Notes under the pieces: model-generated
The model's input: only the letters and a program-made list of their open reading frames with translations
Told to the model about the DNA's origin: nothing
The model's database searches: none
Translations under genes and position numbers: made by a program
Source: Kiritimatiellia bacterium
Lineage (GTDB): Bacteria; Verrucomicrobiota; Kiritimatiellia; JAAZAB01
Length of the DNA: 64,000 bases
Assembly (NCBI GenBank): GCA_028718125.1
Contig: JAQUMN010000007.1
Span: forward strand, 62,001 to 126,000
Direction: 5' to 3'
Part shown: positions 26,727-34,824 of the stretch, one piece after another
Layout of the letters: the number at the start of each line of letters is the position of its first letter
Numbering within the stretch: the first letter of the stretch is position 1

Positions 26727-26767
26727 TCAATGCGAAATCCCACGCTAAACCCGGAAGGACCACTAAT
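26727..26767 (-). repeat. outer inverted repeat, right arm
   Basis: Complement of the left outer arm. It ends 11 bases before the AraC-type regulator start, so it may contain or replace that gene's promoter. Confidence 0.75.
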
Positions 26768-26778
26768 CTTAGCTTCGT

Positions 26779-27591
26779 ATGGAAAACCATAACCATGCCA
26801 ATGAGCTCGTCCGCTCGAGTCAACCGTTGAGGATTATATCGGCCAGGATCTGCGCGCAGACCCCGGTCGTATTCATCCCCGGGCATAATCACCCGTTTTA
26901 TCAGCTGGAAGCGATTACCGCCGGTCATACGCAGATGGAATACGACGGCCGCAGGAAAAATGTGGCGCGGGGCATGGCATCTTTTTTCGGCCCCTTTCAA
27001 AGGCATGGCGAAACGGGGCGCCATTCGTCCCGTTATGTCAGCAACTTGCATGTTAAATTTGAGGCGGATTTTGTCTGGACGCCGTTGCTGCGGTTGGCGC
27101 CGGTCCAGCGTTTTTATCATGGTCGTCGGCTCAGGACGGTGATCGAGACCTGGCGCCGGAATACGCCGATGGCTAAGCTCAAGGCGCAAGCCATGTTAAG
27201 CTTGCTGATTCTTGAGATCGCGAGCGACAAGCGCTATCGGCAAACAAACGCCGGTCCGGATATCGAATTCCAATGGCTTTCAACGGGCCTGCAATATATC
27301 CAGGACCATCTGGAATCTGGAGTGACCGTAGTGGCGGCGGCACGGCAGGTCAACATGAGCCCGGATCATTTCAGCCGAAGGTTTCACAAGAAAATGGGCG
27401 TGCCGCCGGTATTTTATATTCGCCAAGCCCGGATTGAGCGCGCCAGGAAGTTGCTCGGTGAAGGCGCCGCCTGCAAAGAAGTGGCATTTGCGCTGGCCTT
27501 CCCTTCCGTGGCTTATTTTAGCCGCGTGTTCAAGCAACTATGCGGGATTGCACCCTCCCGGTGGATGGAAACCATACTGAGTGCGCGCTAA
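26779..27591 (+). CDS. AraC-family transcriptional regulator
   Basis: 270 residues. The N-terminal half is a cupin-like sensing domain (PGHNHPFYQLEAITAGHTQMEYDGRR with metal- or ligand-type His residues). The C-terminal ~100 residues form the double helix-turn-helix: VTVVAAARQVNMSPDHFSRRFHKKMG and ACKEVAFALAFPSVAYFSRVFKQLCGIAPSRW. It lies directly upstream of, and in the same direction as, the DegT/Gfo-Idh/deacetylase run. It is therefore the likely sugar- or metabolite-responsive activator of that run (inference). The start ATG is only 11 bases after the mobile element's right arm. Confidence 0.93.
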   Translation: MENHNHANELVRSSQPLRIISARICAQTPVVFIPGHNHPFYQLEAITAGHTQMEYDGRRKNVARGMASFFGPFQRHGETGRHSSRYVSNLHVKFEADFVWTPLLRLAPVQRFYHGRRLRTVIETWRRNTPMAKLKAQAMLSLLILEIASDKRYRQTNAGPDIEFQWLSTGLQYIQDHLESGVTVVAAARQVNMSPDHFSRRFHKKMGVPPVFYIRQARIERARKLLGEGAACKEVAFALAFPSVAYFSRVFKQLCGIAPSRWMETILSAR

Positions 27592-27746
27592 GGAAAAACC
27601 GACCGTTTGATCTTTCCTCCTGACCCGTCAAAATCAGACAACAGCGCGCCGCCTTTCGACAAAGGTTTCGCGTTGATTTTGAGTCCGGCAACGGGCAGGG
27701 TAGGTGGCAAAGCAGCAACAATCTACAACCAGAAAGAGATCCACCC

Positions 27747-28994
27747 ATGAACAAGCAAGCGCAATTGGCAAGCTTTGGCGCCGCCGCGTATGCCAATTTG
27801 AAAGGCAAACTGCCGAACGTCTATCCCCGCATTATGGGGCCGAATTGCACCAAATATCTGCAGGAGGTCGTGGACAGCGGGCTGACCAGCGACATGGTCA
27901 CGCGATTTGAAGCGGCCTTTGCCCTGGCTCATGGTGTGAGGCATTGTATTGCCACGCCCGGTTGTACGCCGGCCCTGGCCGTGCTGGCGGCAGCTTTCGG
28001 ATTTCAGCCCGGCGATGAAGTTATTGTCAGTTCCGTTACCGACTATGGCTCAATCATGGGCCTGTTGGTCGAAAATTACATTCCGGTGTTCGCCGATACC
28101 GCCCCCGGCACCGTCAATATCAGCGCCGAAACCATTGAGCGCTGCATCACGGAGCGCACGCGCGCGATTCTCGTGGTACATAAAACCGGCCTGATCTGCG
28201 ACATGGATCCGATCCTGGCGCTGGCTGAAAAACATCGCCTGATCGTGTATGAGGATGCATGCCAGGCCGTGCTTGGTAAATACAAGGGGCGATTGGCCGG
28301 AACCTTGGGTTTGGCGGCGGGATATTCGTTCGACAGCGAAAAGACCATGGGATCGGACACGGGCGGCTGTATCATTACCAACGATGATGCCGTGGCGAGA
28401 AAGTGCCGGTTCATGGGGCATAGCCGCGGTGCCACCATGAAACCCGGTTTCGGACGGATGCACACTTCGCGCGGCTATGCCTATCGTATGCCGCAATGCA
28501 CGGCGGCCGTGACCCTGGGTCAGTTCGAAATCGCCCCGGACGTTGTGGCGAAGCGCGATCGCATGGCACGTCTGCTTGCCACCCTCATTGGCAAGATTCC
28601 CGGAATTATCCCCCTGCCGATTCCGGACTATGTGACCGTATACTCCTCCTGGATGTTCGGGTTCAGCATCGATCCGAAAGCGTTTGGTTGCGATGCCAGG
28701 ACGTTCGCCGCGCAGTTGGCGGAAGAGGGTATTCCGGCCGCCGGACTTGGCCAATATTACCTCATGCCCGAAGCCATGGTATGCCTTCAGGAAAAAGCGG
28801 CAAAGAGAATATATCCATATTCCAAGCCGCCCGCCTCGCGCGACTATCATTATGGCCCGGACACGTGCCCGACTGCGCACGCGTTCCTGGAACACTTCAT
28901 TCGCTGGTGTACGTTCTGCGAAAAGTATGAGGAATCGCATTGCGAAATGGCGGCGGAAATGATTCGCCGCGTGGCGGAGAGGAATCGCAAATGA
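27747..28994 (+). CDS. DegT/DnrJ/EryC1/StrS-family aminotransferase
   Basis: 415 residues, PLP fold type I. Visible features are the cofactor-binding VYEDACQAVLGKYKGRLAG segment and SFDSEKTMGSDTGGCIITND, where the Lys of SEK takes the position of the PLP lysine. The region RMHTSRGYAYRMPQCTAAVTLGQ is typical of the family. These enzymes place amino groups on keto-sugars for surface glycans or natural products, or occasionally act as dehydratases. It has AAAGAG about 10 bases before the ATG. It overlaps the next gene by 4 bases (ATGA), so it is coupled to the Gfo/Idh oxidoreductase, a frequent partner in amino-sugar synthesis. Confidence 0.93.
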   Translation: MNKQAQLASFGAAAYANLKGKLPNVYPRIMGPNCTKYLQEVVDSGLTSDMVTRFEAAFALAHGVRHCIATPGCTPALAVLAAAFGFQPGDEVIVSSVTDYGSIMGLLVENYIPVFADTAPGTVNISAETIERCITERTRAILVVHKTGLICDMDPILALAEKHRLIVYEDACQAVLGKYKGRLAGTLGLAAGYSFDSEKTMGSDTGGCIITNDDAVARKCRFMGHSRGATMKPGFGRMHTSRGYAYRMPQCTAAVTLGQFEIAPDVVAKRDRMARLLATLIGKIPGIIPLPIPDYVTVYSSWMFGFSIDPKAFGCDARTFAAQLAEEGIPAAGLGQYYLMPEAMVCLQEKAAKRIYPYSKPPASRDYHYGPDTCPTAHAFLEHFIRWCTFCEKYEESHCEMAAEMIRRVAERNRK

Positions 28995-29950
28995 AACGCG
29001 TGGGCATTATCGGCGGCGAGACGCATCTCCATGAAATTACCCGTCTGCAGGGCTCGGCGCTTACGATCGTGGGCACGTGCATGCGGGCGGAACAAATAAA
29101 AACCGCCTTGCCGAACCTGACGGCGCCCAATTTCAATTCTCCGGAAGCCCTGTTTGCGGCGGTCAAACCGGATATCGCGGCTGTTTCCAACGAAAACGAT
29201 CTCAAGGCTAGCGCCATTATGGCTGCGTTGCGCTCCGGTTGCGATATTATCGCCGACAAGCCCCTGTGTTTGACAATGGCTGAACAGCAGAATCTGGAGA
29301 CCCGGATGGCTGATCTCCCGCGTCAGCGACTTCTGAATCTGCTGACCTTGCGCGGGGATCCCGGCTGGCAAGAACTGCATGATCGCATCCGGGACGGCCA
29401 GGTCGGTCAACCGGCTTTCGTTCATATTCGCATGGCGGTGAAGTTGAAGCGCGCCCGGCGCCCGCCCTGGTTTCTGGACTGGCGGCGCTCCGGCGGGCTT
29501 TTCCTGGATCTGCTGATTCATGGCCTGGATCAGGTGGAATGGCTCACGGGAACGTCCGTGGTGGCGATGACGGCCAACATGGGCAACCTGGGCGTTCCGG
29601 ACGATCCGCAGTTGCGCGATCATGCCGCCGTGTATTGCGAACTGAGTAACGGCGGCAGCGCCGTGGTGGAAGGACAGCGCCTGTTGCCGGAAACCAAGGG
29701 CAGCGATTATCGCGCCATGGTAGCCGGCACCGGCGGCTATATCGACCTGGGTATGGCGGGCCCCGTGCTCCGCATCACGAATGCGACGGGCGCAGACCAG
29801 GTCGTGGCGACATTCCCGGATCCGGTTTCGGTGGTCAAGGATTGGTTGAACGGAGGAGACCGGGTGCCGCAAGCCGCTTCGTTGCGGGCCAACCGGCTGG
29901 CTGTGCTGGCCACGTTGTCCGCGGAACACCATCAGCGAACCATCGTATAA
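28991..29950 (+). CDS. Gfo/Idh/MocA-family oxidoreductase
   Basis: 319 residues starting at ATG 28991, inside the stop of the aminotransferase gene. The N-terminal MKRVGIIGGETHLHEI replaces the classic GxGxxG with GGETH, a weak Rossmann loop. DIIADKPLCLT corresponds to the family's EKP motif with DKP. Further on, LLIHGLDQVEWLTG carries the usual His-Asp substrate residues. NAD(P)-dependent sugar or cyclitol oxidation is the family role. The dinucleotide loop is unusual, so cofactor use should be checked. It lies in the AraC-linked run. Confidence 0.88.
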   Translation: MKRVGIIGGETHLHEITRLQGSALTIVGTCMRAEQIKTALPNLTAPNFNSPEALFAAVKPDIAAVSNENDLKASAIMAALRSGCDIIADKPLCLTMAEQQNLETRMADLPRQRLLNLLTLRGDPGWQELHDRIRDGQVGQPAFVHIRMAVKLKRARRPPWFLDWRRSGGLFLDLLIHGLDQVEWLTGTSVVAMTANMGNLGVPDDPQLRDHAAVYCELSNGGSAVVEGQRLLPETKGSDYRAMVAGTGGYIDLGMAGPVLRITNATGADQVVATFPDPVSVVKDWLNGGDRVPQAASLRANRLAVLATLSAEHHQRTIV

Positions 29951-29967
29951 CGGAAAATAACCCAACC

Positions 29968-30882
29968 ATGCCGCTACCATCGGAACAAGGACCTCGATTC
30001 GCCATCTGGTCGATCGATTGGGAAGACAACCACGATTGCTTTTTCCCGGAAGGCCGTTTTGCGCAGGCGAGCCGCCGTCTTCACGACTGGCTGGCGGAAA
30101 TCACCGGCGGACGCATGACCTGGTATGCCAAAATAGATTTTGTGAGCGACATCACTGATCATCACGGACTGGAATCTTTGGCCGCGGATATTATCCGCCA
30201 GGGCGGCGAGATCGGTGTTCATGCGCATCATTTTTCCTGGGAACCATATTGGCGGGAGCGTCTCCTTCGAAGGGCTCTCCGATCGCTTGCGGATCACTGG
30301 GGAGTCATGCCTGCATCGTATTCGTCCGGTATGGGCAATTATGTGTGCGCCGATACTCCCATGTTTATGCGCCTCGGGTTTAAAGATGGCCGCCTGGTCT
30401 ATCCCGGGTATCGACATCCGCAAGAAGCTTTTTTTGAAAAACCGTATTACGGACTGGCCGGGATGAACCTGATAAAAAGCACCCAGGGCATTCGGGCCGG
30501 TTACCTCGATCCCCGCGACTTCGCCCGCTATGTGACCCGGCGCACGGTGCTTAATTTCCCGCAAGCCTGTCTGCCCAATCTCCGCCGTTCGTCGGGGGCT
30601 GAGGGCTCAATGCTTAAACTAGGATTGACCGAGATGGAAACCACCCGTAAGATTGTTGCGCATGTCAAAGCGCGCAGCCGGTTCATCCATGCCTATTGTC
30701 ATCCTCACAATCTTCTGGATGCCCGCGCCCGCCTGGAAGGCGCCGCGATCCGGCGCGTCGCCGATCTGGCCGCATTGCTGAAATCGGAGGGATATCATTT
30801 TGTCACCTGCGCCCAAGCCCGTTCCCAGTTCGAAAAATATGGTGAAGTAGCTCAAGCCGGAAAGAAAACCTATGTCGAATAA
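29968..30882 (+). CDS. polysaccharide deacetylase-like protein (divergent)
   Basis: 304 residues from ATG 29968. The N-terminal FAIWSIDWEDNHDCFFPE and the later GGEIGVHAHHFSWEP resemble the NodB-fold pattern: an Asp-rich first motif, then HxHH in place of H(S/T)xxxH. SRFIHAYCHPHNLLD is a candidate last motif with His residues. NodB enzymes remove acetyl groups from glycans, or act on related amides, using a metal ion. There is no signal peptide, so it should act in the cytoplasm, which is unusual for glycan deacetylases and points to a small-molecule substrate. The next gene overlaps its end by 11 bases. Confidence 0.72.
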   Translation: MPLPSEQGPRFAIWSIDWEDNHDCFFPEGRFAQASRRLHDWLAEITGGRMTWYAKIDFVSDITDHHGLESLAADIIRQGGEIGVHAHHFSWEPYWRERLLRRALRSLADHWGVMPASYSSGMGNYVCADTPMFMRLGFKDGRLVYPGYRHPQEAFFEKPYYGLAGMNLIKSTQGIRAGYLDPRDFARYVTRRTVLNFPQACLPNLRRSSGAEGSMLKLGLTEMETTRKIVAHVKARSRFIHAYCHPHNLLDARARLEGAAIRRVADLAALLKSEGYHFVTCAQARSQFEKYGEVAQAGKKTYVE

Positions 30883-32275
30883 AATATCACGTCATACTGG
30901 AAACACTCTGCCGAAGGGCATCCGGCCTTACGACTGGGCGCTCCGCCAGCTCCATGTTGAGCAGGCGCATGCCGTAACGCGCGGCAGTAAAAAAATCATT
31001 GTGGCCATCATTGACCTAGGCTATCGCCATCATCCCGATGTGGATGGCCACCTGTGGCGAAACCCGCATCCCTGTCGCGGCGATTTGCATGGATGGGATT
31101 TTGCCGATAACGACGCCTCGTTGGAGTACCGCGGAGCGAATGCCGAAACGAGCGATTATTTTCGCGGCCATCATGTGTTCATTGCCGGCGAAGTGGCCGC
31201 GGTGGCGCCGAAATGTCCAATCATGATCCTGCGGGTGGGTTACGCCAGGGGCCAGGCCAGAAGCTGGGTGCAAGCCGTGCGGTATGCCGTGGATCATGGC
31301 GCCCGCGTCATCGTGGAACCGCATGGTTATATCCAGGGCCAGGCGGTATTTGGCGGGGAATTGTTCTCGCAGGGAACCGATCTCGGCTATCCGTTCGACA
31401 ATACCGAGCTTTTGGAGGCCGATGATTACGCTTATCGGCATGGTGTGCCGATTGTCAAGGGCGTTTGCGATAATCGCGGCCGCCGGGTGGCGGCTGCAAA
31501 ATGCGCCCGCCCGCCGGTCTTTGCCGTGGGAACGAGCAACCGCAAGGAATTGCCGGCCAATATCTGCGCGAATGCCGATTATGTGGCGGTCGGGGCGCCG
31601 GGCGGCGAACGCGGCACCCATGATCCGCATGACCGGATCTGGGGATGCGGCGGCGACCGGAACTATATTCCTTTTGAAGGCGGGTGCATGGCCGGCGGGT
31701 TCGCCGGCGGCGTGGCCGCCCTGGCCCTGTCCCGTTTTCCTCATTTAACGGTCGATGAACTGCGGCAGGTCCTTTGCAATACGGCCCGGGGACAGGGATG
31801 GAATTCATGGCTGGGCCATGGTATTTTGGATGCTGCACGGGCCGTCAGCCTGCAACGGGACGAGCTAGATGCCCGGCTGGTGGTGCAACGCACCGCGCAC
31901 ATCCAGACGGCCGACGGCAAGACGTTCGTGCGCGTGACGGTAGCCAATCGGGGCGCCTTGGATCTGGGCCGGGTGCTGGTAACGCTTTATACCGGCCATC
32001 CCAGACAACGGCCCAAGCGGTCGGCCCGGCGCGATAATCCCTGGAAAATGGGGACGCTTCAAATCGGGCATGCTGTCGTTGAACGGATTTGCGGATTCGA
32101 GGCAGCTACCGTACCCGTTGAAATTATCAATTACAACCGGACGTCACCCCGCGAGGTCTGGGCGGAAGCTTGCGCGCTGGAAGTTGGCCGGAGTCATCAG
32201 GCCGAGTGTTGTCAACTCCGTCCGGCTTGTGGGAGCTGGGCAATGTTGCCGAAAGGGGCCGTGCCGGGAGTCTGA
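30872..32275 (+). CDS. subtilisin-like (S8-fold) protein with Cys at the nucleophile position
   Basis: 467 residues, no signal peptide. The S8 order is visible: Asp48 in VAIIDLGYRHHPDVDG, His100 in FRGHHVFIAGEVAAVAP (aligning without gaps to GHGTHVAG), Asn201 in VPIVKGVCDNRGR, then FEGGCMAGGFAGGVAALAL at 269-286. There the usual GTSMA reads GGCMA, giving Cys272 instead of Ser. The C-terminal ~140 residues look like a beta-sandwich domain (HIQTADGKTFVRVTVANRG). It could be a cysteine-type subtilase or an inactive homologue. It overlaps the deacetylase-like gene by 11 bases, so a cytoplasmic role with that cluster is likely. Confidence 0.8.
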   Translation: MSNKISRHTGNTLPKGIRPYDWALRQLHVEQAHAVTRGSKKIIVAIIDLGYRHHPDVDGHLWRNPHPCRGDLHGWDFADNDASLEYRGANAETSDYFRGHHVFIAGEVAAVAPKCPIMILRVGYARGQARSWVQAVRYAVDHGARVIVEPHGYIQGQAVFGGELFSQGTDLGYPFDNTELLEADDYAYRHGVPIVKGVCDNRGRRVAAAKCARPPVFAVGTSNRKELPANICANADYVAVGAPGGERGTHDPHDRIWGCGGDRNYIPFEGGCMAGGFAGGVAALALSRFPHLTVDELRQVLCNTARGQGWNSWLGHGILDAARAVSLQRDELDARLVVQRTAHIQTADGKTFVRVTVANRGALDLGRVLVTLYTGHPRQRPKRSARRDNPWKMGTLQIGHAVVERICGFEAATVPVEIINYNRTSPREVWAEACALEVGRSHQAECCQLRPACGSWAMLPKGAVPGV

Positions 32276-32282
32276 TTGTATG

Positions 32283-32428
32283 CGGTTCCAATGTTTAGGA
32301 ATTTCGGTTTGGACTGGATTCCCGCTTTCGCGGGAATGACCCCGCTCTGTTCGGAGGCTGTGCGGGGCAAGCAGAATAGGCAAGCGTTATTTGTCATTCC
32401 CGATCCAATCGGGAATCCAGGATTTTAG
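32283..32428 (+). repeat. dispersed repeat family C, copy in the AraC-linked gene run
   Basis: Contains CCAATGTTTAGGAATTTCGG, GGACTGGATTCCCGCTTTCG and CGGGAATGAC, then GTCATTCCCGATCC and CGGGAATCCAGGATTTT. It matches 52763-52940 in the same order. The two CATTCCCG units are inverted relative to each other and can form hairpins. It separates the subtilase-like gene from the second deacetylase gene. Confidence 0.85.
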
Positions 32429-32461
32429 TTGCGGCGCAACCTAATTCAAGGGAGGAAAACC

Positions 32462-33460
32462 ATGTTGTCCGTCTGCCGATTTCTTAATAATGCGCCCTGT
32501 GCCTATTCGATGACCTATGACGAAGGCTTTGTGGATATCCTGGCCAACGCCTTGCCGATTCACAAAAAGTACGGCATTCCCGGACATGCGGATGTGGTGG
32601 TCGGTCAATTGGGCCAGCGGCGCAACTGTTATCGCAGTTCGATGAACGGGCTGTTTCATATGGGGGCGGAACATTTGCGTTATCTGATTACGGAAGGCTG
32701 GAGCGTAGGCAACCATTCGTGGTCGCATTTTGTGTATCCGACTCAGCCGGGCCTGGATCTATACCGGGAGGTGGTTTATTCCCGGTACTATCTGGAGGAT
32801 AGGATCGGAGTTCCCGTAACGTTCTTTGCCATTCCCAACAACCAGTGCAACTACGAACCGGCCTTGCCCTTTATCCGGCAGGCCGGCTATTTGGGGTGCC
32901 AGCAGGTTTACGGTGGTGTGAATCGCGACGACGTGGATTTGCTGAAAATCCTCAACTTTATGGTGGCCGAGGGCCCCATTAAGGCCAAGGCCTATCGTTG
33001 GCCGCTCTCCCTGACCACGGAAAATCTCAAATTTGAGGAGCTTGATGGCGGATGGCTCTGCGAAACCACGCACCTTGTCATGCCCAACGTCATCCAGCCG
33101 CACAAGAACATTACGCCCGAGGGCCTGGAGCGGCGATTTGTGAAGCTGCTAGAGATTACGGATAGACGCCTGTGGGCGGCGACGCCTGAAGATGTGATCG
33201 ATTATATTCTGTTGCGCCGCCGGACCGCGATTAAGCCCGCGGGCGCCAACGAATATGACGTGACCGTGGATTTCCCCGTCGGCATCCAAAAGCGGCAAAT
33301 GAGCTTTGCGCTGGACGACCCGAAGCAAGCCGTCAAACAGATTATGGCGGGGGATAAATCCGCGGATTTCCGGCGTGAAGACGGGAAAGTCGTCTTTACC
33401 GTTGCCGACCTCGCGGCCGGATTCGTAAAGCAATCGACCTTGCGTATTAAGATCATATAG
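32462..33460 (+). CDS. polysaccharide deacetylase (NodB-fold) protein
   Basis: 332 residues; ATG 32462 follows GGGAGG by about 7 bases. Motif 1 is SMTYDEGF (TxDEG in place of TFDDG, keeping an Asp) and motif 2 is GNHSWSH (HxxxH metal ligands). TFFAIPNNQCNY and the segment around HADVV fit the NodB core. The C-terminal ~80 residues form a separate beta domain (YDVTVDFPVGIQKRQMSFALDD). It lacks a signal peptide. It probably deacetylates a sugar or amide intermediate made by the neighbouring aminotransferase and oxidoreductase; this is inference. Confidence 0.85.
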   Translation: MLSVCRFLNNAPCAYSMTYDEGFVDILANALPIHKKYGIPGHADVVVGQLGQRRNCYRSSMNGLFHMGAEHLRYLITEGWSVGNHSWSHFVYPTQPGLDLYREVVYSRYYLEDRIGVPVTFFAIPNNQCNYEPALPFIRQAGYLGCQQVYGGVNRDDVDLLKILNFMVAEGPIKAKAYRWPLSLTTENLKFEELDGGWLCETTHLVMPNVIQPHKNITPEGLERRFVKLLEITDRRLWAATPEDVIDYILLRRRTAIKPAGANEYDVTVDFPVGIQKRQMSFALDDPKQAVKQIMAGDKSADFRREDGKVVFTVADLAAGFVKQSTLRIKII

Positions 33461-33513
33461 CCTGACAACCGCGCGGGGCGCCCTGCCCAGCGCTGAAATC
33501 TGCGGCGACCACG

Positions 33514-34581
33514 ATGAATACGACAGCCAAGCCCAAATCACGCCTGACGCCGCGCGAGCGCGTTCTGGCCGCCCTCCGGCGCACGGTCCCCGACCGGGTC
33601 CCCTGGATGGAAGGTATCGTGGGCAACGGCATTGCTTCCGTCGTGTGCGGGGAGCCCATCCGGGTAGACTGGTCGGTGGCGCCGGACGGCTTCCCGCGCC
33701 AGCGCGGCGCCGAACTGGCCGAGGAGCAGAAGAAAGTCAATCGGGTTTTTGGCAAGGACAACATCAATTTTTCCGCATTCGCTCCGGTGTTTGCCTCTAA
33801 AATGGAAAAGGCCTCCGATGGCTCTCCCGTGATGGTCGGCGACGGGCTCATTCGCAGCCGTGACGACTTCGAATGCCTTTTCAAACTGCCGCCGCCGGAT
33901 GATGCCGGGTTTATCGCCAATGCACGCGAGTTCGTGGCGCATAAGGAAGATTATTGTGCCGTCGCCTGCGTGCGTCTGGGCATTGGCGCCACCTTGCTCA
34001 GCATGGGCATCGAAGCGTTCGCCTATGGAATGAGCGACGATCCGCAATTAATCGGCTGCATTCATGACGCGTATGCCGATTGGACGGCGCGCGTCGTCCC
34101 GATCATGGAAGACATCGGCTTCGATGTGATCTGGGGGTTCGATGACGTGGCCTTTAACAATGGACCCATATTTGCGCCGGAGTTCTACCGGAAACATATT
34201 CTGCCGAAAGAGCGGCACGTGGTGCGCTCCTTTACCCGTCCATTCATTTCGCACAGCGATGGAAACATGGGCCCCCTGCTGGATGCCTGGCTGGAATTGG
34301 GGCAGGCCGCTATTCATCCGATCCAGCCGGACGTCATGGATATCGGGCAGATCAAGCGGCTCTATGGTGGCCGCGTATGCCTGGTAGGCAATATTTTCAT
34401 GACGGATCTGGTGTCCGGCTCGCCGGATGACATTGACCGGCAGGTGCGCGAACGCATCGAAGCTGTCGGCAAGGGTGGGGGCTATATCCTCTCATCCAGC
34501 AACAGCCTGACCGATGACATGCATCCGGCCAATATCCGCTCCATGATCCATGCCCTTGACCGCTATGGCTGGTATGCCTGA
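33514..34581 (+). CDS. uroporphyrinogen-decarboxylase-family protein (not HemE)
   Basis: 355 residues with the URO-D barrel pattern: N-terminal SRLTPRERVLAALRRTVPDRVP, central DVIWGFDDVAF, SHSDGNMGPLLDAWLELG and C-terminal GGGYILSSSNSLTDDMHPANI. True HemE has a conserved N-terminal RPVWFMRQAGR-like loop that is absent here, so it belongs with the corrinoid-methyltransferase-like or unassigned branch found in catabolic clusters of PVC bacteria. It is the last gene of the AraC-linked run, 53 bases after the deacetylase. Its reaction is unknown. Confidence 0.85.
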   Translation: MNTTAKPKSRLTPRERVLAALRRTVPDRVPWMEGIVGNGIASVVCGEPIRVDWSVAPDGFPRQRGAELAEEQKKVNRVFGKDNINFSAFAPVFASKMEKASDGSPVMVGDGLIRSRDDFECLFKLPPPDDAGFIANAREFVAHKEDYCAVACVRLGIGATLLSMGIEAFAYGMSDDPQLIGCIHDAYADWTARVVPIMEDIGFDVIWGFDDVAFNNGPIFAPEFYRKHILPKERHVVRSFTRPFISHSDGNMGPLLDAWLELGQAAIHPIQPDVMDIGQIKRLYGGRVCLVGNIFMTDLVSGSPDDIDRQVRERIEAVGKGGGYILSSSNSLTDDMHPANIRSMIHALDRYGWYA

Positions 34582-34607
34582 CCGTCGTTTTGCCCTTCTT
34601 GGCCATG

Positions 34608-34735
34608 GACACGCCTGCGTCATCCATGCTGACAACCAGCGGCGTCGCAGGCGCTCCGCCCTCCAATATCAAAAAAAATTGACATCCATGGAGAAGCGAG
34701 CTCCCACGAGACCGTTCTTGACGCGCCCCTGAAAC
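34608..34735 (+). repeat. dispersed repeat family A, copy 2
   Basis: Shares GCGTCATCC, ACCAGCGGCGTCGCAGGCG, CTCCGCCCTCCAATATC, ATCCATGGAG and CGAGACCGTTCTTGA with the copy at 9805. It lacks the inner CCGGCAGCTGCCGG hairpin, so it is about 20 bp shorter. Confidence 0.88.
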
Positions 34736-34760
34736 CATAGTGCCAGCGCCATTTTGGAGA

Positions 34761-34788
34761 TTGTGCATTCGCTCCTGTTTTCTATAAT
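34761..34788 (+). promoter_or_regulatory. predicted sigma70-type promoter for the PPi-phosphofructokinase gene
   Basis: A consensus TATAAT (34783-34788) is preceded at 16 bases by TTGTGC (34761-34766). The start codon is at 34825. It lies just outside the family A repeat. Confidence 0.55.
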
Positions 34789-34824
34789 GGCGGCGTTTTA
34801 TTCGTTCACCTGTTTAACGAAAGA

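Larger units (their letters stand above)
26182..26767 (+). mobile_element. probable small mobile element carrying a GIY-YIG nuclease
   Basis: About 590 bp bounded by an imperfect outer inverted repeat: 26182-26224 and the complement of 26727-26767 share CTTCCGG, TAGCGTGGGATTT and CATTGA. Inside is a second inverted pair, 26278-26307 and the complement of 26640-26668, sharing CCGTCAT.CCGAGC and GTCGAGGGATCTC. A single GIY-YIG gene lies between the inner arms, its ATG directly abutting the left inner arm. The inner arm motif also occurs in the family B repeats. No target-site duplication is evident by eye. Confidence 0.6.
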
